From: an uncultured Lachnospiraceae bacterium
GTDB lineage: Bacteria > Bacillota > Clostridia > Lachnospirales > Lachnospiraceae
DNA: 64,000 nucleotides
NCBI GenBank assembly: GCA_910576815.1
Contig: CAJTKA010000012.1
Coordinates: 16,676-80,675 of the forward strand
Direction: 5' to 3'
Under the pieces are notes generated by a model, which saw only the letters and a list, made by a program, of their open reading frames with translations, was not told the DNA's origin and searched no databases. The position numbers and the translations under genes are program-made. Below are positions 52,154 to 59,739 of the stretch, piece after piece (position 1 is the first letter of the stretch; every line of letters begins with the position of its first letter).

Positions 52154-52540
52154 ATGAGTTATATCAAGCACCGCGCGGACGAATCGCAGGAAGATTATCT
52201 GGAAACCATTCTCTTATTACAGAAAAGATTAGGACAGGTCCGCTCCATCGACATTGCAAATGAAATGAACTTCACCAAGCCCAGCGTCAGCATTGCCATG
52301 AAAAATCTGCGTGAAAAGGCTTATATTACTATGTCCGACAACGGCTATATCACGCTTACCGAAAGCGGGCGGAAACGTGCCGAAAGCGTACTGGAACGCC
52401 ACACTATCCTCTCCGACTGGCTCATCAGCCTTGGCGTGAGCCGCGAGACCGCGATGGATGATGCCTGTCGGATAGAACATGATCTGAGTGAAGAAAGCTT
52501 TGAAGCCATCAAAAAGGCTGTGCGCTCCTCCTCTGATTAA
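52154..52540 (+). CDS. DtxR-family iron/manganese-dependent regulator
   Basis: 128 residues. N-terminal winged helix (DYLETILLLQKRLGQVRSIDIANEMNFTKPSVSIAMKNLREKAYI) and a helical dimerisation domain with HTILSDWLISLGV...DDACRIEHDLSEESFEAI, which supplies the His/Glu/Cys metal-site residues of the MntR/IdeR type. Divergent from the feo operon, so most likely the protein that reads the GTTAG-N6-CTAAC sites in response to ferrous iron. GGGGG precedes the ATG. Confidence 0.87.
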   Translation: MSYIKHRADESQEDYLETILLLQKRLGQVRSIDIANEMNFTKPSVSIAMKNLREKAYITMSDNGYITLTESGRKRAESVLERHTILSDWLISLGVSRETAMDDACRIEHDLSEESFEAIKKAVRSSSD

Positions 52541-52571
52541 ATCTGATTAAAATAGAAATGAATGTATAAAC

Positions 52572-52618
52572 TATCCATAATCTATAGAAATAAACGGGGT
52601 ATGCAAAGATTATGGATA
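52572..52618 (+). promoter_or_regulatory. 12-bp hairpin hiding the nptA-like start codon
   Basis: TATCCATAATCT (52572-52583) and AGATTATGGATA (52607-52618) pair perfectly over 12 bp. The ATG of the following gene (52612-52614) is in the right arm, and the only purine-rich ribosome site (ACGGGGT) is in the 23-base loop. Confidence 0.7.
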
Positions 52619-54366
52619 TTCTTGACGTTTTGACACTGGCAGGAGGCTTAAGCCTGTTTCTGTTCGGCATGAGCATTATGAGTGAGTCGCTGGAGAGACG
52701 TGCGGAAGGGAGCTTAAAACTACTCCTTGCCAAGCTGACCCAGAGCAAGACCGCAGGCTTTCTGACGGGACTGATTGTCACTGCCGTGATCCAGAGTTCT
52801 TCCGCCGCCACGGTCATGGTGGTAGGTTTTGTCAATTCCGGTGTCATGACGTTAAAACAGGCCATCAACGTGATCATGGGTGCAAACGTGGGCACCACCG
52901 TCACCGCATGGCTGCTTAGCTTAAGCGGCATCCCCGGTGACAACCTCTTTATAAAAATGCTCAAGCCCACTTCCTTCACGCCCATTCTGGCAACAGCCGG
53001 CATTTTTCTATTCATGTTTGGAAAAACCAGCAAGAAAAAAGATTCCGGAACCATCCTTTTGGGCTTTGCCACCCTGATGTTCGGCATGGACACCATGTCC
53101 TCGTCCGTCTCGGGACTCGCCGACGTACCCGCTTTTCAGCAGATGTTTCTTCTCTTCAAAAATCCTGTATTTGGCATTATCGTAGGAGCCGTGCTTACGG
53201 CTTTGATCCAGTCAAGTTCCGCCTCCGTCGGCATCCTGCAGGCCCTTGCCTCCACGGGACAGGTCTCTTACGGCGCTGCCATGCCCATCATCATGGGGCA
53301 GAATATCGGCACCTGCGCGACGGCGATGCTTTCTTCCTTTGGCACGACCAAAAATGCCAGACGGGCGGCCATCGTCCATCTGTCTTTTAATATACTTGGG
53401 ACCCTGATCTTGCTCCTTGTCTTTCTCCCCGTATCTCTATTGGTAAAACCCGCGTTTTTGAATGAGTCCGCATCCCTGTTTGGTATCGCTCTCACCCATT
53501 CCGCTTTTAATATTTTTTGCACTATCCTGCTTCTCCCCACCTCCGCCCTGTTGGAAAAGCTGGCAGTGAAACTCGTTCCCGACACCGAAACAGAAGAAAC
53601 TGCCTCCCTGTTGGACGAAAGACTTCTTGCCGCACCCCATATCGCACTGGACAGATGCGATACGCTGGTAAGAGAAATGGCGGAAATTTCCACTTCTTCT
53701 TTGAAAAAAAGCATGAGATTATTAAACAAATACAATAAGCAGTCCGCGCAGGAAGTCCTGGATGCGGAAGCAAAATGCGATCACTATGAAGATATTCTGG
53801 GTACTTATCTGGTGAAATTGAGCAATTACCAAATGAGTGACGCTGACAGCGGAAGCGTCTCCATGATGCTAAAAGTGATCGGAGACCTGGAGCGAATCTC
53901 TGACCACAGTGTAAATGTGTTAAAATCCGCGGAAGAATTAAAAGACAAAAAACTGCAATTCACCCCTGAAGCCATCAAAGAATTGGAAGTACTCTGCAAT
54001 GCCGTATCCGAAATCATGACTCTCTCCTGCACTGCCTTTGTGCAAAACGACTTGGAATTGTCCCGAAACATAGAACCGCTGGAACAGGTGATCGACGATC
54101 TGAAAGAGCATATGAGAAACGCCCATGTGAGCCGTCTGAAAAAGGGCGTCTGCTCCATAGAGACAGGCTTTATCTGGCTGGATCTGCTCACGAACCTGGA
54201 AAGGGCGGCAGACCACTGCTCCAACATTGCCATCTGTATCATGGATGTTGCCACTAACAGCATGAATCTGCATCATTCCCTTTCCGTCATGAAGGAGGAA
54301 AGCATCTATTACAAGAATCAATATGCCTTCTACTCTCAAAAATATGTACTGCCAAAGGTTACCTGA
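52612..54366 (+). CDS. Na/Pi cotransporter (NptA type) with PhoU-like tail
   Basis: 584 residues. Two inverted repeats of the PNaS/NptA fold with the QSSSA motifs (VIQSSSAATVMVVGF; LIQSSSASVGILQ) in eight or so membrane segments to about residue 325. Residues about 350-560 form a PhoU-like helical domain (MAEISTSSLKKSMRLLNKYNK; LERISDHSVNVLKSAEELKD; LERAADHCSNIAICIMD). Imports phosphate with sodium, the PhoU part probably regulating it. Translation may be controlled by a hairpin over the start codon. A second copy lies at 61811-63571. Confidence 0.88.
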   Translation: MDILDVLTLAGGLSLFLFGMSIMSESLERRAEGSLKLLLAKLTQSKTAGFLTGLIVTAVIQSSSAATVMVVGFVNSGVMTLKQAINVIMGANVGTTVTAWLLSLSGIPGDNLFIKMLKPTSFTPILATAGIFLFMFGKTSKKKDSGTILLGFATLMFGMDTMSSSVSGLADVPAFQQMFLLFKNPVFGIIVGAVLTALIQSSSASVGILQALASTGQVSYGAAMPIIMGQNIGTCATAMLSSFGTTKNARRAAIVHLSFNILGTLILLLVFLPVSLLVKPAFLNESASLFGIALTHSAFNIFCTILLLPTSALLEKLAVKLVPDTETEETASLLDERLLAAPHIALDRCDTLVREMAEISTSSLKKSMRLLNKYNKQSAQEVLDAEAKCDHYEDILGTYLVKLSNYQMSDADSGSVSMMLKVIGDLERISDHSVNVLKSAEELKDKKLQFTPEAIKELEVLCNAVSEIMTLSCTAFVQNDLELSRNIEPLEQVIDDLKEHMRNAHVSRLKKGVCSIETGFIWLDLLTNLERAADHCSNIAICIMDVATNSMNLHHSLSVMKEESIYYKNQYAFYSQKYVLPKVT

Positions 54367-54976
54367 CGAAGTTCGTCCTCTGCGCGGGTTCCTTTTCCGG
54401 CAGACCGTATGTTTCCTTGCCAAGAGCAATGCTTTTCATCAAAAATGTCATATTTGCGGCAAGCGTGCGCATGGTCTGCAGCCCTTCCCCATCCTGCGCC
54501 GCCTCGCCCTGCACTCTCCCGTGTACACTGTTCCAATACTGGCTGGACGCCACGGGCATACCGCAGATGGTAAAATATTTGTTTAACTCGTCAAAGGTCG
54601 CCGACAGACCGCCGCGCCGCGCCACCACTACGCTTGCGCCTACTTTCATCGCCTTATCAAAGGACGTGCTGTAAAACAGTCTGTCCAGGAAAGAGATCAG
54701 CGTTCCGTTTGCGGACGCATAGTAAACCGGAGACGCGATCACCAGCCCGTCGCAGGCCTCAAACTTCGGTGCCGTCTCGTTCACCATATCGTCAAACACA
54801 CACTTCCCTTTCTCCGCACAGGTGCCGCAGGCGATACAGCCGCGGATGTCCTGATTACCGATCTGAATGGTTTCCGTCTCTACGCCCTGCGCCGCAAAAA
54901 CCTGCTCCATCTCTTTTAAAGCAATGGATGTATTGCCGCCTATGCGGGGACTTCCGTTGATCATCAGTACTTTCAT
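54359..54976 (-). CDS. Flavodoxin-like NAD(P)H-dependent FMN reductase
   Basis: 205 residues. Flavodoxin fold with GSPRIGGNTSIALKEMEQVF (phosphate-binding loop), then ASPVYYASANGTLISFLDRLFYS and ARRGGLSATFDELNKYF, the pattern of the NADPH-dependent FMN reductase/iron-sulfur flavoprotein branch. An internal CIACGTCAEKGKC can bind a Cys-ligated centre. Its end overlaps the convergent NptA gene by 8 bases. Substrate unknown. Confidence 0.85.
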   Translation of the reverse strand: MKVLMINGSPRIGGNTSIALKEMEQVFAAQGVETETIQIGNQDIRGCIACGTCAEKGKCVFDDMVNETAPKFEACDGLVIASPVYYASANGTLISFLDRLFYSTSFDKAMKVGASVVVARRGGLSATFDELNKYFTICGMPVASSQYWNSVHGRVQGEAAQDGEGLQTMRTLAANMTFLMKSIALGKETYGLPEKEPAQRTNFVR

Positions 54977-55066
54977 TGAAATACCCTCTCTATCTTTTTT
55001 GCTTCATTATAGCCCTGTCTTTTTCCTTTGTAAAGTTTTAGCTGATACAAATGAGTTTATCATTTC

Positions 55067-55318
55067 TCATTCATAACAGGCAGTTTCCTCCGTCCAGACT
55101 TCCTTTGCCATTTTGAACGCCGCCCATGCCTTGGGCCATCCTACGACCAGTGCTTTTGTCTCTGCCCCGTCCGGTTCTTCCGCTGATGGTTCGCCCGGAT
55201 GTTTCATTTCGTCACCCGGATAAATTTTTGTCGTAACAAGAACATCTTCGCGCCTTATGATTCCTTCGTCAATTGCTTCCCTGACCGCCTGCCCGACTTC
55301 CTCCTCATTGAAGCATTG
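55067..55318 (-). pseudogene. Aldo/keto reductase remnant
   Basis: The minus strand encodes FNEEEVGQAVREAIDEGIIR and REDVLVTTKIYPGDEMKHPGE, the segment of an aldo/keto reductase between the first helix and the fourth strand. The frame then changes character to EEPDGAETKALVVGWPKAWAAFKMAKEVW and stops. The N-terminal start and the rest of the barrel are missing. It ends abruptly near 55320, directly beside AT-rich DNA with no homology to the missing part, so this looks like a junction of a rearrangement. Confidence 0.7.
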
Positions 55319-55426
55319 TCAAGTGTGTTTGTAAATTTTTTGTAGAAAACTCAAAATAAATCATGCTAACTAAGTCAAAAAATGCTGGCTGGTTCGGCTG
55401 GTTTTAATAGTTTACTTTTTGGGTGA

Positions 55427-56203
55427 CTACTTTTGTGATTCTTGGTTTCGTATTTTGAAGTACCACAGTATAAAGCCAACAACCACTAATAGCAACGATA
55501 ATATCTGTGATACCCTAAGTCCCGGAAGTATATATAGGCTGTCTGTCCGTAAGCCTTCAATCAAAAAGCGTCCTGCTCCATAGCCTGCAAAATACAGGCA
55601 TAATAGCACCCCTCTTTTGTGCGGACTTCTGCTTACAATTAGCATGATTATCAGCAGACACAAGTTCCACATACTTTCATAAAAAAATGTAGCTTGGTGC
55701 CATTCCCCTAATTCTTCAACAAATACAGCATAGGGGAAAAACTGCTTGGCAGAATCTATAACAATATTTCCAAATGCTTCTTGATTGGTAAAATTGCCCC
55801 ACCGCCCAATCACTTGACCGAGTACCAAACTTGGAATTACCAAGTCCAAAAAATAAAGCAGGGGGAAGTTTTTGCATTTGCAAAATATAGTTGCAGTCAA
55901 AAGCCCACCCAAAACACCGCCATAAATTGCCAGTCCACCCTCCCAAATCGCAAAAATCTTAATTGGATTATTTGCGTATTTTTCCCATTCAAAAATCACA
56001 TAATATGCACGGGCACAGATAATTGCAACTGGCAGGGCAATCAATATAAAATCATCAATCAGTTCCGGATTTACATTACATTTTTTTGCCCTGTATAATG
56101 CCAATGCAAGACCAAGGAATATGCCTATACTGATAATCACACCATACCATGCAATATTCCAGCCCTCTATTCCAAATAGATTTTTTATCATGTATGGTTG
56201 CAA
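55427..56203 (-). CDS. lgt: Prolipoprotein diacylglyceryl transferase
   Basis: 258 residues, seven membrane helices. Transfers the diacylglyceryl group to the lipobox Cys of prolipoproteins. Seen: WYGVIISIGIFLGLALA, FAIWEGGLAIYGGVLGG, GRWGNFTNQEAFG (the Lgt signature with the essential Arg/Asn/Glu) and GAGRFLIEGLRTDSLY near the end. I start it at TTG 56203 (AGAGGTG 7 bases upstream); ATG 56191 is the alternative. It may be a second Lgt copy, as the gene lies in a transferred-looking block with chromate transporters. Confidence 0.87.
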   Translation of the reverse strand: MQPYMIKNLFGIEGWNIAWYGVIISIGIFLGLALALYRAKKCNVNPELIDDFILIALPVAIICARAYYVIFEWEKYANNPIKIFAIWEGGLAIYGGVLGGLLTATIFCKCKNFPLLYFLDLVIPSLVLGQVIGRWGNFTNQEAFGNIVIDSAKQFFPYAVFVEELGEWHQATFFYESMWNLCLLIIMLIVSRSPHKRGVLLCLYFAGYGAGRFLIEGLRTDSLYILPGLRVSQILSLLLVVVGFILWYFKIRNQESQK

Positions 56204-56217
56204 TTATATCACCTCTT

Positions 56218-56430
56218 TCAAACTACTAAAAATTCAAACAAGATATATTGACGGTAACGTACATTCCCCGCTTCATTGGGTGGAACCTCTAAGTTTGCTA
56301 TATCCGTGTGCATAAGTATTGAATCGTTTGCAGAATATATCTTTTTTCCCGAACCTATAAAAACGCCTTTTATTCGGGCTGATACTATATCATTGAAGTA
56401 TAAAGTTCCTGCTTTCATTATGTACTTCAT
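56218..56430 (-). CDS. Uncharacterised 70-aa protein
   Basis: From ATG 56430, which has GGGAGG 6 bases upstream. The sequence MKYIMKAGTLYFNDIVSARI, IKGVFIGSGKKIYSANDSIL is beta-rich and reads like the N-terminal part of a larger beta-barrel protein (LURP/tubby-like in style), possibly truncated. No family recognised. It sits between lgt and the chromate transporters on the same strand. Confidence 0.5.
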   Translation of the reverse strand: MKYIMKAGTLYFNDIVSARIKGVFIGSGKKIYSANDSILMHTDIANLEVPPNEAGNVRYRQYILFEFLVV

Positions 56431-56446
56431 GTTATACCTCCCTGTA

Positions 56447-57010
56447 TCAAACATTGGAATACAACAATACTCCGGCTACACCTGCCCCCAACATCACATA
56501 AATGGGATTTACTTTCCATTTCCTCAAAACTAAAAAGCCAACGGCAAAAATCATTACGGAAATTATGTTGATTCCACTCAAATCAACCGGCAGGGTTCTT
56601 TCCCCGTAGAAAGACATGATGACTAAGGTAATACCGGCAGACGCAATCATGGCTACAACAGCAGGGCGAAGACCTGCAAGCACCCCCTGTACCACTTTTA
56701 GTCCACGAAAGCGATAATAAATATAGGCAAGTGTCATTACAATTACGCAAGATGGGAGAATGCAACCTACGGTGGCTATAACTGCTCCCGAAATTCCTGC
56801 AACCTGAATTCCTACAAAGGTTGCTGAATTGATGGTAATCGGACCCGGTGTCATTTCCGCAATCGTCATAATATCTGCAAATTGAGTCATAGTCAACCAC
56901 GGGTGAACATCAACAACTTGATTTTGAATCAGTGGCACGGCAGCATAACCACCGCCTATACTAAACAACCCAATTTGAAAAAAACTCCACAGCAGTTCCA
57001 AATAAATCAT
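56447..57010 (-). CDS. Chromate transporter half-protein (ChrA-like), C-terminal type
   Basis: 187 residues of the CHR family. Motifs FFQIGLFSIGGGYAAVPLIQ at the N-terminus and AEMTPGPITINSATFVG in the second helix pair are characteristic. Short-chain CHR proteins work in pairs of opposite orientation; the partner is the gene upstream, with an ATGA overlap. Exports chromate or a related anion. Part of the lgt-chr-lysR block. Confidence 0.85.
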   Translation of the reverse strand: MIYLELLWSFFQIGLFSIGGGYAAVPLIQNQVVDVHPWLTMTQFADIMTIAEMTPGPITINSATFVGIQVAGISGAVIATVGCILPSCVIVMTLAYIYYRFRGLKVVQGVLAGLRPAVVAMIASAGITLVIMSFYGERTLPVDLSGINIISVMIFAVGFLVLRKWKVNPIYVMLGAGVAGVLLYSNV

Positions 57011-57570
57011 GCCCGCCTCCCTTTCCTGCCAAGATACAAAGTATCAACTGAACCGATTATGGCACAGATTAGAATAATCAGTATAATGTTGATTTTCATG
57101 AAACGGACAGCAACAAAAGACGCAAACAAAACAACAATCGGCAGAACCCGTTTTGGGGGGAAAATGTTTTTACCCATTGTAATTACTACATCACAAATTA
57201 CGGCAGCTACTCCTGCAAGCATGCCTGTCATTGCCATGTTGACAATCGTATTATCGCGAAATGCAGTATAGAAAAAGGAAATGCCAGAGATAATGATGAG
57301 TGGTGGCAGTAAGGTTCCCAATACCGTTATCAAAGCCCCAATCACCCCTGCCACATGATATCCTAGAAGAATAGACGCATTGACAGCGATTGCACCGGGT
57401 GAGGATTGTGCGATTGCTGTCAAGTCCATCATTTCCTGTTCTTCTATCCAGTGCAGCTCATTAACAAATCTTTTCTGCATTAAAGGTATCATTACAAATC
57501 CACCACCAAATGTACAGGCACTTAACTGAAAAGTAGATAAAAACAGCTTTATAAATGTTTTTTGTTTCAA
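57007..57570 (-). CDS. Chromate transporter half-protein (ChrA-like), N-terminal type
   Basis: 187 residues from TTG 57570 (AAGGAGGG 7 bases upstream). Family motifs LFLSTFQLSACTFGGGFVMIPLMQKRFV and IAQSSPGAIAVNASILLGYHVAG. First of the pair; the ATG of the next gene overlaps its stop. Divergent from the LysR gene, which is the probable regulator. CHR proteins in anaerobes may also carry other oxyanions, so the substrate is inferred. Confidence 0.85.
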   Translation of the reverse strand: MKQKTFIKLFLSTFQLSACTFGGGFVMIPLMQKRFVNELHWIEEQEMMDLTAIAQSSPGAIAVNASILLGYHVAGVIGALITVLGTLLPPLIIISGISFFYTAFRDNTIVNMAMTGMLAGVAAVICDVVITMGKNIFPPKRVLPIVVLFASFVAVRFMKINIILIILICAIIGSVDTLYLGRKGRRA

Positions 57571-57677
57571 TGTGCTTCCCTCCTTATGCACATAATCATA
57601 TTACTTGCTTTTTAATAAAGGAAATAATATAATTTTATATATATAATAAGTAAATCTATATAAGGTAGGGATAAAAT

Positions 57678-58592
57678 ATGACAATACGGCACTTGAAAAT
57701 ATTTTTATCGGTCTGCAAAAATGATTTCAATACAACAAAAGCTGCCGAAGAACTCCACATGTCACAGCCCGCAGTAAGCCTTGCTATCAAGGAATTAGAG
57801 CAGTATTATGGCGTAGCTCTATTTGACAGAATCGGAAAAAGGCTTAAAATCACAGAAGCAGGGCAACGTTTTTGTGAGTATTCTGTCCATATCGCCTCCA
57901 TGTTTGACGATATGGAAAAAGGAATGAAAGACTGGGATACTTTTGGAATTATAAGAATCGGGGCAAGCATAACGATTGGTTCGCAGTTTCTTCCTTACTA
58001 TGTAAAAGCATTTTATAATCGTTATCCCGGTACAGAGGTAAAAGTAACCATCAGTCCATCAGAACAGTTGGAACAGAAAATATTGAACAATGAGCTGGAT
58101 TTTATACTGATTGAGGGTATTTCCCATACACCAACTTTTGTTTCAGAGGAATATATGGAAGACAATCTGACTGTTATCTGCCCTGCAAACAGTGGTTTTT
58201 ATCCGGGACAGTTGCTTACTGTTGAAGAATTTCGCCAACAGAATTTTCTTCTTCGTGAGCATGGAAGCGGCACACGTGAAACCTTTGAACAGGTAATTGA
58301 AACTGCAGGGTTTTCTGTTTCCCCTGTCTGGGAAGCCACGAGTACCACGGCTTTAGTTAATGCTGTTATTAACGGGCTTGGGATTGCCGTATTGCCACAT
58401 CGAATGGTGATCGGGCCGATAGAACGTGGGCTTGTTGTTGCTGTCCGTGTAAACGGACTTAGTTTCAAGCGAAAGTTCCATATCGTTTATCATAAAGAAA
58501 AATTTCTTACTTCATCAGCGAAAGCCTTTATTGATTTGTGCCGAAACTATGAAATGGATTATCCACCACCCAAATATAATGGATTGTATTAA
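57678..58592 (+). CDS. LysR-family transcriptional regulator
   Basis: 304 residues. N-terminal HTH (MTIRHLKIFLSVCKNDFNTTKAAEELHMSQPAVSLAIKELEQYYGVALFDRIGKRLKIT) and a periplasmic-binding-like effector domain (GIIRIGASITIGSQFLPYYVKAFYNRYPGTEV). Divergent from the chromate transporter pair over an 87-bp AT-rich gap, the classical LysR arrangement, so it probably activates those genes. Codon use is AT-rich like its neighbours. Confidence 0.88.
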   Translation: MTIRHLKIFLSVCKNDFNTTKAAEELHMSQPAVSLAIKELEQYYGVALFDRIGKRLKITEAGQRFCEYSVHIASMFDDMEKGMKDWDTFGIIRIGASITIGSQFLPYYVKAFYNRYPGTEVKVTISPSEQLEQKILNNELDFILIEGISHTPTFVSEEYMEDNLTVICPANSGFYPGQLLTVEEFRQQNFLLREHGSGTRETFEQVIETAGFSVSPVWEATSTTALVNAVINGLGIAVLPHRMVIGPIERGLVVAVRVNGLSFKRKFHIVYHKEKFLTSSAKAFIDLCRNYEMDYPPPKYNGLY

Positions 58593-58849
58593 AATCTATT
58601 ACTGCTGTTGTGCCGGCTGTTATTGTTCGATGATGAAGAATGTTCTCCAGCACTGACTTTCATAATATCATTATAGTTCTCGCTTGGATAAACATAATCA
58701 TCCGGCTTCATTGTTGTTTCATAAGTATCTCGAACAAGGTCATCCGCAAGTTCATCCATCTGCTGTTCCGCCAACTCCACTGCTTCTTTATAAGGATTAA
58801 ACGCTGTAGCCAAAGCCTCTATGTTGCCTGAAACTCTGCCAATTACCAT
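58589..58849 (-). CDS. Small protein of unknown function
   Basis: 86 residues from ATG 58849 (GGGAGG 8 bases upstream). Helical core GNIEALATAFNPYKEAVELAEQQMDELADDLVRDTYETTM with an acidic, then Ser/Asn-rich low-complexity tail (SSSSNNNSRHNSSNRF). No family recognised. Convergent with lysR, overlapping by 4 bases. It lies in the AT-rich block. Confidence 0.55.
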   Translation of the reverse strand: MVIGRVSGNIEALATAFNPYKEAVELAEQQMDELADDLVRDTYETTMKPDDYVYPSENYNDIMKVSAGEHSSSSNNNSRHNSSNRF

Positions 58850-58867
58850 TTTGCACACCTCCCTCCA

Positions 58868-59461
58868 TCATACATTGTCTTCCAAAATATCCAGCACATC
58901 TTTCATGGAAGCCTCTAGTTCATGCTGATTATCATTCTTTATGATTAGAAGATCGTCCTTGATCTTCGGATCATCCAAATTAGACGGAATATTAAAATTA
59001 CATTCCGCAAGGTACTCGTCCCAGTGCGCCAGCTTCCATGTATCGCGTTCCGAATTTCTGAGGATCATGCGCTCATGTACAACCTCCGGGGATGTCTCCA
59101 CCCAGACAACTACAAGATTGGCATTTTTTTCACTCAGTTTATCTTTCAAATTCAAGATATACTCCATATCCCTGATTTCTCTGGTAAAAGGAGCATTTAT
59201 GAGTACAATATCTTCATAATCCAAAGCTTCCAGTGCCAACGCCACAATACAGTCATATTCCGGATTCCTGATGTGTTGTTCAAAGAAATCACTGCTGCGG
59301 TCAAACGGCTGCCCGGCCACTGCAAATATATGTTTTGACAGCGTAATAAGGGTATCCTTGTCCAAATACACTACATGTTTCAACCGCTTTGCCAGCAGTT
59401 TTGAAATATATGTTTTGCCGCTTGCCGGCGGCGAAGTAACCAAAATTAGTTTCTTTTGCAT
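58868..59461 (-). CDS. AAA-type P-loop kinase
   Basis: 197 residues. Walker A TSPPASGKTYISK (9-21), Walker-B-like strand VYLDKD, and NAPFTREIRDMEYILN / RMILRNSERDTWK that resemble the lid and Arg-finger part of gluconate/shikimate-type kinases. Substrate unknown. Nothing about its neighbours suggests a pathway. Confidence 0.7.
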   Translation of the reverse strand: MQKKLILVTSPPASGKTYISKLLAKRLKHVVYLDKDTLITLSKHIFAVAGQPFDRSSDFFEQHIRNPEYDCIVALALEALDYEDIVLINAPFTREIRDMEYILNLKDKLSEKNANLVVVWVETSPEVVHERMILRNSERDTWKLAHWDEYLAECNFNIPSNLDDPKIKDDLLIIKNDNQHELEASMKDVLDILEDNV

Positions 59462-59493
59462 ATGTTTCCATCACTTTCTTTTTTTACAATGCA

Positions 59494-59739
59494 CTATGCA
59501 TCATTTCCTGCCATTACCTGGCACGTTTCACACACTCCCCAAAGATTATGATTCACAGTAAATAAATGAAATATCCCAAATATCCAAGCAGCAACAGGCC
59601 GCCCCTTGATAAGCATCGTAAACCCTACGGTCATCACCTTTTTCTCCTTATCAATCTCCAGACGTGCTTCCGTAACAGCGTAGTTAACCCTGTCGTGAAT
59701 ATATCTCCCATTTTCAAATACTGCCCCTGCCCCAGACAA
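59494..59739 (-). CDS. Possible small gene after the phosphate sensor kinase
   Basis: 81 residues, opening inside the last 26 bases of the histidine kinase gene at a TTG and running in another frame. VNYAVTEARLEIDKEKKVMTVGFTMLIKGRP has a convincing beta-strand rhythm, but no ribosome site or family is seen. It may be a real overlapping gene, a fragment, or chance. Confidence 0.3.
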   Translation of the reverse strand: MSGAGAVFENGRYIHDRVNYAVTEARLEIDKEKKVMTVGFTMLIKGRPVAAWIFGIFHLFTVNHNLWGVCETCQVMAGNDA

